Positions 11,901-22,015 of a DNA stretch of 64,000 bases are shown piece by piece. The stretch comes from Diplolepis rosae (lineage: Eukaryota; Arthropoda; Insecta; Hymenoptera; Diplolepididae). Numbering within the stretch: the first letter of the stretch is position 1; each line of letters opens with the position of its first letter. The DNA is taken from the NCBI GenBank assembly GCA_030998225.1, contig JAPYXD010000169.1, positions 62,001 to 126,000 on the forward strand. The letters run 5' to 3'. A model generated the notes under the pieces. The model searched no databases, was not told where the DNA came from, and saw only the letters and a list, made by a program, of their open reading frames with translations. Made by a program: the position numbers and the translations under genes.

Positions 11901-12642
11901 ATTAATTAAATTGGCTGATTTGAAAATTGAAAATCCTGAATTAGGACATGTGATTTGTCTTAAAAATGGAAAGTACTATATTTTCAATCTTTTTGTAAAA
12001 GAAAAATTTGATAATAAAATGTTCTTGAAAGATATCGAAATTTGCTTCAACACTTTAAAAGATGCACTTGAAAAAATGAAGTATCAGACTTTTAGTATGT
12101 CACGGGACGGAAACGGTTTTGATAAGATTCCCTGGAATTGGATAGAAAAAGTATTGAAGGACTGTTTTGGAAAAGGAAGTTTCAGAATTACTATTTGCAC
12201 GGGTGAAATAATAATTCCATTAGAAAAAGATAGAACTGAAATTTTAAGTGAAAATCACGATTCGGTAGCAGGTGGTCATTTAGGTGAAACGAAAACATAT
12301 GAACGCGTTCGTGAAAATTATTATTGGCCAGGAATGAGAGAAGACATTCGAAAATATGTAAAAACATGTGATTCTTGTCAGAAAAGAAAATTAGTAAGGG
12401 TTAAAACTAGACAACCGATGATGATAACTGATACACCAAGTAGAGTATTCGAAAAAATTCAAATGGATATAGTAGGTCCTTTACCTAAAACTGATTTTGG
12501 AAATATGTATATATTAACTTGGCAAGATTGTCTCAGTAAATATTCGGGTGCCATTCCGTTATGTAAAATTGATGCAACTACGGTAGCAATCGCGTTAACT
12601 GAACACATAATTTGTGTATTCGGATGTCCTGAGTCAATATAA
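8911..12642 (+). CDS. pol: Gypsy-2 Pol: protease, RT, RNase H, integrase N-half
   Basis: The frame opens at the frameshift site and has no ATG at its start, consistent with a Gag-Pol fusion. Domains in order: retropepsin (VDTGAELNIIKH near residue 55, GILGMPFL near 120); RT (residues about 310-480, active site VYMDDIVIYA); RNase H (TTDASDYALGAVLSQ, TDHRPLTWL); a ~300-residue lysine/glutamate-rich linker that includes two tandem copies of DKGVAHSK-x-YAC; then integrase. The H2C2 zinc finger is HDSVAGGHLG...CDSCQ and the first catalytic Asp is in MDIVGPLP. A TAA at 12640-12642 ends it just before the TDQGSNF motif. Everything upstream looks intact. Confidence 0.94.
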   Translation, partial: FKREIDSLVWCSKEEDNTCALDKRVIMTIKTGKKQNSPSVEIKCKNLNGNIGSLMVDTGAELNIIKHKKLKSETLIDETVKYQIFGINEQGINSMGEVKLNINDEICSFQVVPNCFAIQVDGILGMPFLKDSILNLKEKKLIHELGEFPFKSTSKSVTLNFKARTKQLVTLPIMETEMKEGYLPLINAGPGIYIGEVLVSPRQGNITIYSINTNTKDVELIIPPVKLEEFDIVNITNNKNNSKSEDNSLTSINARVEELKTSLLLDDLNEEEKESLFQSIKKFSFQFKIKNDKLGSTHLVHHRITTTDNQPVISKVYRPPQIHKEEIAKQCKDLLNNGGITLSNSPYNSPVWVISKKLDLHGNKKWRMVIDYRKLNEKTVGDAYPLPNITDILDQLGGAKYFSVLDLASGFHQIQVHPDDRHKTAFSTPFGHYEFRRMPFGLKNAPATFQRLMDRVLTGLQGVELFVYMDDIVIYARSLKEHQEKLEKLLGRLKAAGLVLQPDKCHFLGKEIGYLGHMISKEGVKPDKKKLEAVKNFPQPKARKNVKQFLGLAGYYRRFVANFACIAKPLTLLLKEKIAFQWNENAQNAFDKLKDILCSQPLLQYPDFGKPFVLTTDASDYALGAVLSQGPVGRDLPIAYASRTLNGAELNYPVIEKELLAIVFAVKYFRPYLYGRKFLLVTDHRPLTWLYQLKDPTINSRLARWKIKLQEYDHEIIYKPGRINANADALSRNPIQLNTNNKIPNSMFVSRIAMLQAAAQTSGCDFQPDPGRFYSEYPIEKVFLSKIQNPISCEKIENRENNDKNDKGVAHSKSYACVSISSNIEESDKGVAHSKTYACAAIHGVSQNSLRLGTTVKDVFQNSLVRDTHDERKRKVFNGSEDLRNFLDRKREIKAQKIDKQIQNACIENEEDSDILTENEESEIIGLVDKIAEKNETRMSKINAKIMPMQTGTNNLLNSLIKIQKDKIWTRDDHILNFMSCDCIITTSVGRDLIDKGLIKLADLKIENPELGHVICLKNGKYYIFNLFVKEKFDNKMFLKDIEICFNTLKDALEKMKYQTFSMSRDGNGFDKIPWNWIEKVLKDCFGKGSFRITICTGEIIIPLEKDRTEILSENHDSVAGGHLGETKTYERVRENYYWPGMREDIRKYVKTCDSCQKRKLVRVKTRQPMMITDTPSRVFEKIQMDIVGPLPKTDFGNMYILTWQDCLSKYSGAIPLCKIDATTVAIALTEHIICVFGCPESI

Positions 12643-13260
12643 ACAGATCAAGGGAGCAACTTTTTGAGCGAAATAATGAACAGTATTGCAAAAATATTTA
12701 AAATTCGAAAATACAAATCAAGCGCTTATCATCCTCAATCTTTAGGCGCCTTAGAACGTAGTCATCATACTTTCATCGAGTATCTTCGACATTACTGCGA
12801 ACGTACTAATTGGGATATATGGTTGCCTTATGCTATGTTTTCTTTTAATACTGCAGTACATGAATCCACAGGCTTATCCCCACATAGAGTAGTTTTTGGT
12901 CGCGATGCTCGAAAACCGTCGGAATTTGCAGAGGAAAATGTACCTAGAACATACGTTTAATTAGTAAACGATATCCTCCAAAGGCTAATTGAAACAGAAT
13001 CGATGGTTGTTGCCAGGTTAGAAGCCGCGAAAAGAAGATGTAAGAAATATTATGACAGGAAACTAAATGAGCGAAACTTTGAGGTAGGACAGCATGTTTA
13101 CTTATTAGTTGAAAGAAAAAATAAATTGGATGATCATTACGTTGGGCCTTACCAAATAAATAAAATTTTTAATGATCTCAATGTTGAGTTGCAGATAAAT
13201 TTAAAAGAAACAAAAATAGTTCACATGAATAGAATTAAACATGCTTTTTTGAGATTTTGA
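12643..13260 (+). pseudogene. Gypsy-2 integrase C-half, after nonsense codons
   Basis: The same frame as pol continues after the TAA with TDQGSNF (second catalytic Asp) and SLGALERSHH (catalytic Glu). A second TAA at 12958-12960 interrupts before the GPY/F-like module (VGPYQINKIF); the frame ends at 13260. Two single-base nonsense changes in an otherwise well-kept protein suggest recent inactivation. Confidence 0.9.
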
Positions 13261-14031
13261 ATAAAATATTTAAATATTATTTTCAATAAAGTATAGAATC
13301 TAAACATAATCAATTTAAATGATTTTAAATACTAAGTCTACACATATATATAATTGTAATTATAGTTAATTAATTAATAAGTTTGAAAATAAAAATAACT
13401 GTACATTTTATGACAGATTGTTCATATGGATATAAATTAATGTTTATATATCAAAATTTTATTTTAATTATATTACAGTATTTGAAATAATTTTAGAAAA
13501 TATATAATATGAAATGTTAAAAAGTTAACAAATGGCAATTAAATTAACAAAAAAAAAATTATATACATATAAATGAATTAAATTTTATACAAATGAAATA
13601 AAGTGGCATAGAAATAAGAAATCTTTAGCATAACATTTTCTATATTTAGAAAAGTAATAGATTGAGATTTTATTCACATTGATAGTTTAGGATAAAGTTT
13701 GAGAAAGCGCAACTATACTACTTGAAACATTTTTTAAATGAGGCATGCTGGGCCTAAATTCAGAGGTAGCAACCACTTGAGTTTTATGTGCCTCTTAAGG
13801 TTTACCAATAGAGATGCATAAGATAATGTATTCAAAACTATGGAATATGAAGAGGATTATGAGTGGAAAATTGGTTTCGTTTTCGTAAAATATCTTATGT
13901 GAAATAGAAGTACGGTTTGAAAAAAAAAAGGATTATAAGTTGAACAGTCTAAATTGCTAACGAACATTTGTACTGTAGTAACAGTTTTGAAAAGTTGCTA
14001 TATTTAGCAACTTTTCGAGTGGGCGTAGAGG
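13261..14031 (+). other. Gypsy-2 3' untranslated tail with hairpin
   Basis: AT-rich, non-coding and without env. An 11-bp hairpin (AAAAGTTGCTA / TAGCAACTTTT, 13990-14015) ends 16 bases before the LTR, and a purine-rich GTGGGCGTAGAGG precedes the LTR as the likely polypurine tract. Confidence 0.65.
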
Positions 14032-15168
14032 TGTAACACGCTGTGGGCAAGGTAGAGTTCTAGTACATGTCGGTAGTTGAATGAGCGGTAAAGATTTGAA
14101 ATTAAAAATATAGATTTCAATATAAATTATATAAAAAAATATAAATCTGTAATCAAAATTAATATCAGATAGCATAAAGTACAATATTAAACTCAATTGG
14201 GTTAAGAGAGAGATTGCTAAAACGTGAACCGACGATAATTGATTTACTTCAAATGACATTAGTGAATTATGAATTATTGTGTAATGAGTATGATTAAAAA
14301 GGGTATGATTTGATTAAGTGAATTATATGGAACTGAGATACAAAACATGAATTACAAAGCTGTATTCAAGCTAGACTTAAATTTAGATTAAGAGTAGTTT
14401 GAAATCATATAAATTATATTCTGAATCGGAACCAGGCGCTAAAAAGTCATATGAAATAATTAAATTTGTTTATAAAATGAAGAATAGGCGACTGAAAGTC
14501 GACTGAAGAAATCAACAAATGTCAGGATAGACAGGATGCATAAATTCAAAGATTACGAACTAGAAAACGAAACTAGAAGCGTAGATTGAATTCTGTATAA
14601 ACTCAGTCATAAGCTTAAAACTCTTAGAATTTTAGTTTATAAAACGTGACTTAAGAGCTAGCGGTAAAGACTTTTGAAGTTAGGGCTATAGACATTTCGG
14701 GTTAACTTGGAGAGGAAAAGGTCAAGTTAACTAGTAGGGAGAGAAAAATGACCTGATTGGTTAAGGGTGACGCCAGAGAGTATGGAGGAATGAGTGGGAG
14801 TGTGAAGAATCCTGATCTGGACCCTTGGATGCTGTTCGATATGCAAGTGACAGATCAGATCGATTTTCCGGCTCAATCGAGAAGTTTATATTTTCGCTCG
14901 CTCTATTGTAACTAAAAAAAAGAGAAAACGGTTTTAAATTATAAAAATAAAATTTATTTGTTAATTCTCTTTCTTTAAAATTTTGTATTCTTATTTTATT
15001 GAAATTTCCTCACTTGCTTTAATTAAACTGATTAATTCGATCTTGTGAAGATTTTATTCAAACTTCGGTTGGAGTTTCAACTCCTTAATTGTGGTGAACT
15101 TACGCTGGAGCCAAAACAAATTCAAATTGAATTGTTTTTCGCGCCTTGTTGCAGACCCGCTCGTGACA
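14032..15168 (+). repeat. 3' LTR of Gypsy-2
   Basis: 1137 bp, near-identical to 5108-6244. It begins TGTAACACGC and ends CTCGTGACA. Confidence 0.93.
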
Positions 15169-15673
15169 CCAATTTTTACTCAATCTCTTTTTCCACAGGT
15201 TGAGCAATCTCCCCCCTCATCTCTGCTTTATCAATCACCCAACTCATCTCTGCCTAAGTTGAATTCCTAAGTTAGTTTGCCGAACCGTCACACGCGGCAC
15301 TAACTGTACCATCACTCCCTGAAAATGCACAGTATAACATACGAAGAATTTAATAAAAAAAATTTTTAAATATGTTATTCAATGCCATAAAAAAATAAAA
15401 GAAATCATCCTCTAAATAATAATATTATTTGAATATTTAAAATTAAATTTTCCCCTTTTTATTCATATTTATCTCGTACAAAAACTATTTTTGAACATTC
15501 AGCTGATATTATAATTTTAAATTTAAAATTTTTATATTTAATTGTCTACAAATCACTGCATTTATATTATTTTTTTGAGGAAAAATTAAGTTGAAAAATG
15601 GAAAAAAATGAACAATTCTGAACAAGGAACGAAGTTGTTGAGAGTTGTAATTAGTTGGAAATCATTATGAATA
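15169..15673. other. Spacer, nothing recognised
   Basis: Right flank of Gypsy-2. It is AT-rich after a short pyrimidine-rich patch at 15175-15260. No feature is supported. Confidence 0.5.
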
Positions 15674-16604
15674 ATTAAAGAAAATAGAATATAAGAAAAG
15701 GAGAATATTAATTTGTATTTTTAAAATAGTTAACTAACATTAATGAAAACAGTATAATAAGAACAATTAAATTTTGGTTTCATTTCCAAAACCAAAAGTA
15801 ATCTATCTACGTCCGTTTTCATCGTCTCTAACATTCACGAAATGTGAAAGTTGAAATTTAGGGAAACAAAAAGTTGTAAAAATTCAAAGTATTTTCATAC
15901 CTAAAAAGCGGATCCCACAAATTGTGAAAATTAATTATTAGAAACAAAATAGAAAATATGTTACTTAGAAATACATTAAAAGTATTTTTATATTTTTTTA
16001 TGAATGATTTGACGAATTTTAACTTTTACAACTTTTTTCCCTAAATTTAAACTTTCACAGAATCCAGGTAAAAATGATTACAGTTTCATTCATATACATC
16101 GGATATTTTCCGTAAATCTACCATTGTGATAGATAAACAAAAATGTTGAAAAGTTCATTGCTTTAGGTGTTATTAAAAATGGTTAAAACTATGAAATTTG
16201 GACTTTTTTTGCATTATCTTTGTCAATGCTGCACAAAAACACTTCATTTTTAGGTCTCTAAATGCAAAATTTCATTACCTCTGACGTGATTTCTAGAAAT
16301 GTAATTTATTCGATCTATTACTAAAATTATGAGCTTTGAGGGCATGTGATACTTGAGAAGAGTAGCAAGTTTATATGAATAATTTGGTCCAGTTTCTACT
16401 TGTTGTGTCCAAAGTACATAAAATGTTGTTTCCAAAATTTCGTGAATGTTAGAGAGGATGAAAACGGACGTAGATAGACTACTTTTGGATTTGAAAATGA
16501 AAAAAAAATTTAATTGTTCTTATTATACTGTTTTTATTAATGTTAGTTAACTATTTAAAAAGAAAAATTATATTCACCTTATTTTATATTCTATTTTCTT
16601 TATA
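15674..16604. repeat. Inverted-repeat element, ~930 bp
   Basis: The left arm (about 15674-15850) and right arm (about 16430-16604) are reverse complements with scattered differences. Both share the blocks TTAAAGAAAATAGAATATAA, AGTTAACTAACATTAATG and CTACGTCCGTTTTCATC. A second, inner inverted pair (about 15840-15890 against 16014-16066) shares TTTAGGGAAA and AGTTGTAAAA. No coding capacity is seen. It looks like a foldback-type non-autonomous element; I could not define a target duplication. Confidence 0.7.
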
Positions 16605-16699
16605 CATGTATGTATATATTGCATTCTTTTAATCTTTCATTGAATATTTTTAATCAGAATTGCTTAATAATTAGGAAAGGAACGAAAATATGTGTTTAA

Positions 16700-16782
16700 C
16701 ACTAGAACTACCAAGGGGGGTCAAAATGACTTGTTTGACATGGTAGGAAGTAGGTATACCTCAATCGTCGGTAGTTCTAGTG
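16700..16782. mobile_element. 83-bp MITE flanked by TTAA
   Basis: CACTAGAACTACC at the left and GGTAGTTCTAGTG at the right form perfect 13-bp terminal repeats. They are flanked by TTAA at 16696-16699 and 16783-16786. TTAA targets are typical of piggyBac-type transposition. The core is a (G)n-TCAAAATGA segment and holds no ORF. Confidence 0.85.
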
Positions 16783-17113
16783 TTAATAATAGAAATTTGA
16801 ATTAAAATTATTTTTAATAAAACAGTCAATGCATGTCTAACATTTATTATTCAATACAAGCTAATTTAAAATATTTTAAATTTTGAACAGAAATATCTTA
16901 ATTTTTCACCTATATAAATAAAACAATGATGGAACGTAATGAAATAATCAAAAAATTGTATAATTCCATTATATAAGTGAATAAATAGTTTAAGAAATGA
17001 AAACACTTATTCTTTTTCAATGCTACACTTTTGAAATTTTCATTACTTTTATTGAATTAGAGAAAATCAAATCTTTTTCTTACAAATAATGTGTCTCACA
17101 AAAAGATTCTTGT

Positions 17114-17957
17114 AAAGGGCATAGCCGGGTTTCCATGTGAAATGGGACTTAAAACCAATTCAAATTTTACATTAACCTTATCGAAGGGGTTGGGCAAGAG
17201 ATTATTTTGTCAAATTTTCAGATCATTATCTGCCATTTTAAATGAGTAATGGCGGATTTTACCATTTTCGTTTTTTTCATTTTTTAGCTAAACTGATCAT
17301 AAAAAAATTTTGAAAAAAATCAGGGATATTTTTTCCAATAGAAGACACATTTATAAATTTTGCACATTTTTTTATGCATAATTCGCGATGCAAATAGTTG
17401 CGAAGATTTTTGCACGCAATTTTGTTCATGTTTGATTTGCGCGACCACTCTTTTGAATTATTCTATTCATTAGTTACCTATCGATGATTAAAACATAATT
17501 TTTGCAGATTCTTGCGAGGTGTGGACGGGGGTAAAAAAAAAATAAAAACCGTCAAAGTACGCATTCTTCCAACATCTTACTATTAGAACACATTTTATAA
17601 TAACAGTAGACAAATGAAAAAAAGAAATTTATTTGGTAATCAATCTCTAACACGGTATACTGCTGAAATTTTTGCAAAAATTTTGCAAAATATTTTGCGA
17701 ATTATTTTTGTTGCGAAAAATTGAAATTTTTACATGCATTGTGAACAAATGGTTCATTGTGATAATTCGTAAGTCGAAAGAGTGTTGCGAAAATTATCTA
17801 TTTATATTCTTGAATATTTTTCGAATATACAGGTTTTGCCCGTTGAAAATTTAGTCCGTTCAAAAAATTTCCGTTTTAAATAAAAGTGGTATACAAAAAG
17901 TGAAATTGGTTTTCCTACAAACTTACAGTTATAAACGAAGACAGCGATGATAACTAA
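17114..17957 (+). repeat. Left arm of inverted-repeat element B1
   Basis: Starts AAAGGGCATAGCCGGGTTTC. Its first ~125 bp recur in reverse at about 36640-36761. About 17570-17830 recurs in reverse at about 27700-27955, on the other side of Gypsy-3. So Gypsy-3 sits inside, or is bracketed by, an older inverted-repeat element whose right end is incomplete. Confidence 0.65.
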
Positions 17958-19828
17958 TAAGACGGTTCAGCTGCATACCGATTTATAATCATGCATATCA
18001 TATTATTTATAAATTTCAACTAAGTGACACCTGATCTCTGAAAATAATAAAAAGATAGACCGTCATAATAAGGCGGAAGATGCAATATGCAAAGTAAAAT
18101 AGATTGTTTCCGAAACTTTTACTTCATTTTGGCACGTTTCCTTGATCAAGTGCCGTTAGGAAAATTGCGTAACCTGTGAGGGGATTTAAACCCATGAAAA
18201 TATTGACACTCGTGTCTGGCCATTAGACTACGGGTCAAGGCCGGTTACGAGACGACGACAGGTGAATTGTTTTTCCCATTCTAACGCTCGTGTGTTCTCT
18301 TTCCCTCTTATCTCTAATTGCAGGAAAATGCAAAAGGGTATTTTTCCGGCAAACCGGAAATGATAAAAATATGGGAAAGGTTCGTTGTAACGCATGAGGA
18401 AGCGCGCACCATTTCGACTGGGTAAAAGGGTAAAAGGAGCATTAATGTGTGAAAAGATAATTATTTTTATGAATTTTTTTTCTGCCACTCCCATTGGTTC
18501 CCCATTTTTGGTGATCTCATGTCAGGACAGTCATGTGAGCCCCCTTCTAGCAAATTTATGAAAAGTGGGGAATCAATAACCGCGAATCGAAGGAAAACCG
18601 AGGTGACGAGCGCGGTGAAAAATTACCAAAAGTCACTTCGGTCTCAGTTCCTACAAGAGGTAGGTTCGAGGGGCCATTTAGGAATCTGGGAAGTAGTTGC
18701 AACTCTGAGTTGTTCCGAGTTTCCTCAGGAGTCACCGCTGGGTGCTATAGGAGATAGACTCAGCAATTGTTTCGCTGCATTTTAGCATCAGCGAATCAAT
18801 TGCTTGAAGAGCTTCTCCGTCTATGTTACCCGTCCTCCGTGATTAGTCAGGAGTTTGTTGGATCGCGTGGTCGCGTTATATAGTAAAATTAACAAAAAAG
18901 GGGAAATTAATTAATTTTTTAAGATAAAGTCTAAAAAAGGAAAGGCAGTTTCTTTAACGTATTCTTCGAAATCTCGAGTAATGATTCCATTTTTACCTGA
19001 AAAGGGCAAGGGATAGCTACTCGTCACTTTGTACAGCCACACCAAGATCAACGTGAAAAAATCGACTTCTTACCCGCCGTGGACTTAGTCAATTTTTCTC
19101 GTTATTCCAGAGGAAATCACAACCATCTACCTTATGGAGCTGGTAATGTGATTTTCGCTCCTCTCCAACTCCTTTTTAATTATCCATAGAGATTTCGAAG
19201 AACACGGGATTATGTAACGTTAGAATGTAATACAGAGGTTTTTTTTACTGTCGTCGTATATGATGTGCTTGATAAAATACCAACACGCTCAAAAAAATTT
19301 TATTTTCAGGCTTTAGGGACTACCCAAAAATTAGAACGCGAGTTTTGTTTTATTGCGCAACTGCGCGAATTTGTGGGCCATAATTAAAAATTTGATTTAT
19401 TGTTTAGATTCCGAAAAACTTGAGACTCCACTATAACGAGACAAGCATTTTTTTGTACGAAAAACGCTCCTTCAAAACACAAAATGTGAGTTTTTTTTAT
19501 ATTGAATCGTTCAAACAAGAAATTTAATTGCGCGAAATCTTCCCCCTTCGTGAAACCCAATAAATAAAATTAAAATCCGTAAATATTAGCCAAATCAGAC
19601 AATAAAAACAGTATAAAATAATTTGAAAACGAACGATAAAAATCGCCAAAGTGCGAAATATTTCGATAGATAATTTTGCTTTCAAGAATAGCGATATTAT
19701 CATTTAAAGGCTAATTTGGAAGAGAAAAGATTATTTTTCATGAGAAAAATTTGAAACAAAAAAAAAAAAAATTTATTAATAAAATCATTATTATTTAATT
19801 TACTTCGTCAACAGAGCGAAATGTTTCA
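17958..19828 (+). repeat. Putative 5' LTR of Gypsy-3
   Basis: The first 344 bp (17958-18301) are repeated directly at 27072-27425, immediately after a purine tract, which suggests that both are LTR starts. The right boundary is inferred from the tRNA-Lys PBS at 19831. The rest (18302-19828) has no counterpart at the 3' side, so the 3' LTR would be truncated. It contains a segment (19672-19790) resembling an arm of the 60-kb palindrome, hence a likely later insertion. Alternative: the 344-bp repeats are independent SINE-like copies. Confidence 0.45.
18182..18230 (-). promoter_or_regulatory. tRNA-like Pol III box A / box B pair
   Basis: On the minus strand TAGTCTAATGG (18220-18230) matches the box A consensus and lies in a perfect 4-bp D-stem (GTCT/AGAC). 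GGTTTAAATCC (18182-18192) is a one-mismatch box B in a GGG/CCC stem. No acceptor or anticodon stem forms, so this is a tRNA-derived relic or SINE head, not a tRNA gene. The second copy of the repeat has the same pair at about 27300-27355. Confidence 0.45.
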
Positions 19829-19830
19829 AC

Positions 19831-19848
19831 TGGCGCCCAACGTGGGGC
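19831..19848 (+). promoter_or_regulatory. Primer binding site of Gypsy-3, tRNA-Lys type
   Basis: TGGCGCCCAACGTGGGGC is the complement of the 3' end of the lysine tRNA (CTT-type) as I know it, over 18 bases. It marks the left end of the internal region of Gypsy-3. Confidence 0.8.
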
Positions 19849-20665
19849 ACGAAGGTTTTTGAATTGGAAGATTTCGCGAAAAAACTTGGAAAGATAAAAA
19901 TTTGTGTGTACGTTGGGTATACCTTGCACGATTATTCTTACGTATCGGTCTTTGTGATCTATTGAATCCCGGGAAAAATAGCGTGTCACTTGGTCCGAAA
20001 CTGTTTGCCACCCTTTACATTAATTTTATTTGAATATTTTAATTTGCTTAAAGGTGAACAATTTCGCTTTGCATGCGAAATAGCCAAGTGACAACAATCG
20101 AGCGTCAGCGTAACAACAATCAGCTGACTTTGACGTTCAGCTGTGTGCTAACACGTGTAGCCAGGAACAAGGCATAAAAGTGAATGCCCTGGGAGACAAA
20201 TAATTATTGAAATAATATTCGAATTTCAATATATTATTTGATTTAATGGAAAATAAAAATTAAAAGATTAACCGATAAAATAAATTCCCGAAATAATTTT
20301 GGTTAATTGATTAATTCAGGATAAGACATTTGAAAAATAAAAAAATTCGTTAATTTTCAAAAGAAGGCTGTTGCTTTTCTCCACCCATGCTAATTAATCC
20401 ACGCTATTAAATTAATTCAGAATATATATATAAATATACTCTGAAAATATTTAATAAAAAATTTTTTATGACTACCAAAAGAATAGTTTTGATTTTTGCT
20501 CACTCGGAAAATAAATTAAAATTTGTTTAATGAGTTATTCCAAAACAGAATAATTCATAAGCACTAAATGAAGTTTTAACTGCGCCGACCTGTCAAGTAA
20601 ATGACATTTGCTTAATCAAACTTATAATATTGTCTCATTTTCTTAAGTCTAGTTACATCCTAAAA
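19849..20665 (+). other. Gypsy-3 leader
   Basis: About 820 AT-rich bases between PBS and gag start, with no recognised motif. Length is ordinary for a gypsy leader. Confidence 0.5.
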
Positions 20666-22015
20666 ATGGCTAGTACTAATGAAGCGCAGAAGAAAACGTT
20701 AAAACAATCTCAATCCATGATGACAAATAGCTTCAACATGGGTGAGTTGTTATGAAATACGACTCAGTTATTAGCAGGAAATTATAATAGCTTAAATGGC
20801 CAGGGAGAGGCGCTAGATTTATCAATTAATGAAAATAATATGTCGTACGAATCCGTGGATAATGAATCATCTTGCTCGTCTTTACATGCTAAAGAAATAG
20901 TAGATTCAGACGAGGAAGTCATAGCGGAACTTGATCAAATGCTGTTAAAACTTAAGTTTTTCGGCGTCAAAATAAAAAGCGTAGCGAATAATCAAGCGAA
21001 AGTTATTAATACGGTAAAGAGAAATTCTAAGAAAATATCGGATTTGAAGCAAAATACATCGAGAAAACTTAGCGAATTCACTGATTTGACTGTCGATAGG
21101 ATGGATAGCTGCCAACAAATGTGCAAGGCAGAATGTGAATATAAAAATTTAGAATTAGAAAAGAATGTCAGACAGGTAGAAGCAAAAGTCAATGTGTTAA
21201 GCGAGACTTCCGAAGAACTTCACTGCCTGACTGGAGATCTCATTGCTAAAAAAATGGCGCATGACAAAAAATTAAAACATCTGGAAGACCACCAGTTTGT
21301 CTTGGAGAACAAACTAGAAAAAAACCAGGGAAGTTCTTCGGCAGCCTCGTCGTGGCTAAATAAGCATCCAATGCCTAAATTCTCAGGTTATAAGCGTGAA
21401 AGGCCCATGCGTTTCTTAAGAGATTTTGAGAGATATATTAACGCAATAGATATAAGAACTAACGATTTTAATTATGTAGTTTTTGCGTGTTTAGATGGGC
21501 TAGCCGGAGAATGGTGGGATTTGGTCTCTTTGGAGCATGAGAATATCAACTCTTTTCGAGAGAAGTTTATAAAAAAATATTGGAATGAAAATGTGTGCTT
21601 CCAAATTAGTTCAGACTTACGGGAACTTACGGGAAGCGAAATCACGTGTATTTCGGACAATTCCTTTGAAGATAATAAAAATAAGCTCAAAAATTGTAAA
21701 ATTTTACCAATCGTCGGCACAAGCGTCGTAGGTGCCACAGGTGTTAAACCTATAAAATTAAAGCATCAAATATATGCAGATTTAAATGTAAATGATGAGA
21801 CGTATTCTTGCGTGTTTATAATAATTCCGAAATTGAACAAAAATTGTATTCTGGGAATTGATGTACTCAAGAAGTTAAAAGGAAGGATTAATATAGAAGA
21901 AAATTACGCGATACTACGAAATGAAGATAAAGATTTGAAAATTGAATTTATAAATGAAGAACGAAAATGTATTGGGGTAATCCATGAAATAAATATGGAG
22001 CCCAGTGAAAATTGA
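20666..22015 (+). pseudogene. gag: Gypsy-3 gag fused by deletion to protease remnant
   Basis: ATG at 20666 opens a frame with a TGA at codon 30 (20753-20755), then continues in frame to 22015. Residues from about 90 to 230 are a coiled coil rich in Lys, Glu and Leu. A gag domain follows (WWDLVSLEHENINSFREKF). Then, without any zinc knuckle, comes a retropepsin C-terminal part (NKNCILGIDVLKKL). The missing nucleocapsid and protease active site indicate an internal deletion joining gag to protease near 21640-21700. The element is dead. Confidence 0.82.

Larger units (their letters stand above)
5108..15168 (+). mobile_element. Gypsy-2: near-complete young Ty3/gypsy retrotransposon
   Basis: A 10.06-kb element with two 1137-bp LTRs, a PBS 10 bp after the 5' LTR, a leader, gag, pol (protease-RT-RNase H-integrase) and a 3' untranslated tail. 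Comparing the LTRs by eye I find about three substitutions (positions 5634, 6130 and 6239, each against its counterpart), so the insertion is recent. Flanking tetranucleotides are CCAG on the left and CCAA on the right, an imperfect target duplication. Disabling changes are a one-base frame error in gag and two stops in integrase. No env is present. Confidence 0.93.

Noticed and set aside
5108..15172. A perfect 4-bp target duplication for Gypsy-2
   Set aside because: Flanks are CCAG and CCAA; only three of four bases agree, so I report it as imperfect.
18182..18230. A possible functional tRNA gene on the minus strand
   Set aside because: Box A, D-stem and a B-like box are present but acceptor and anticodon stems do not pair.
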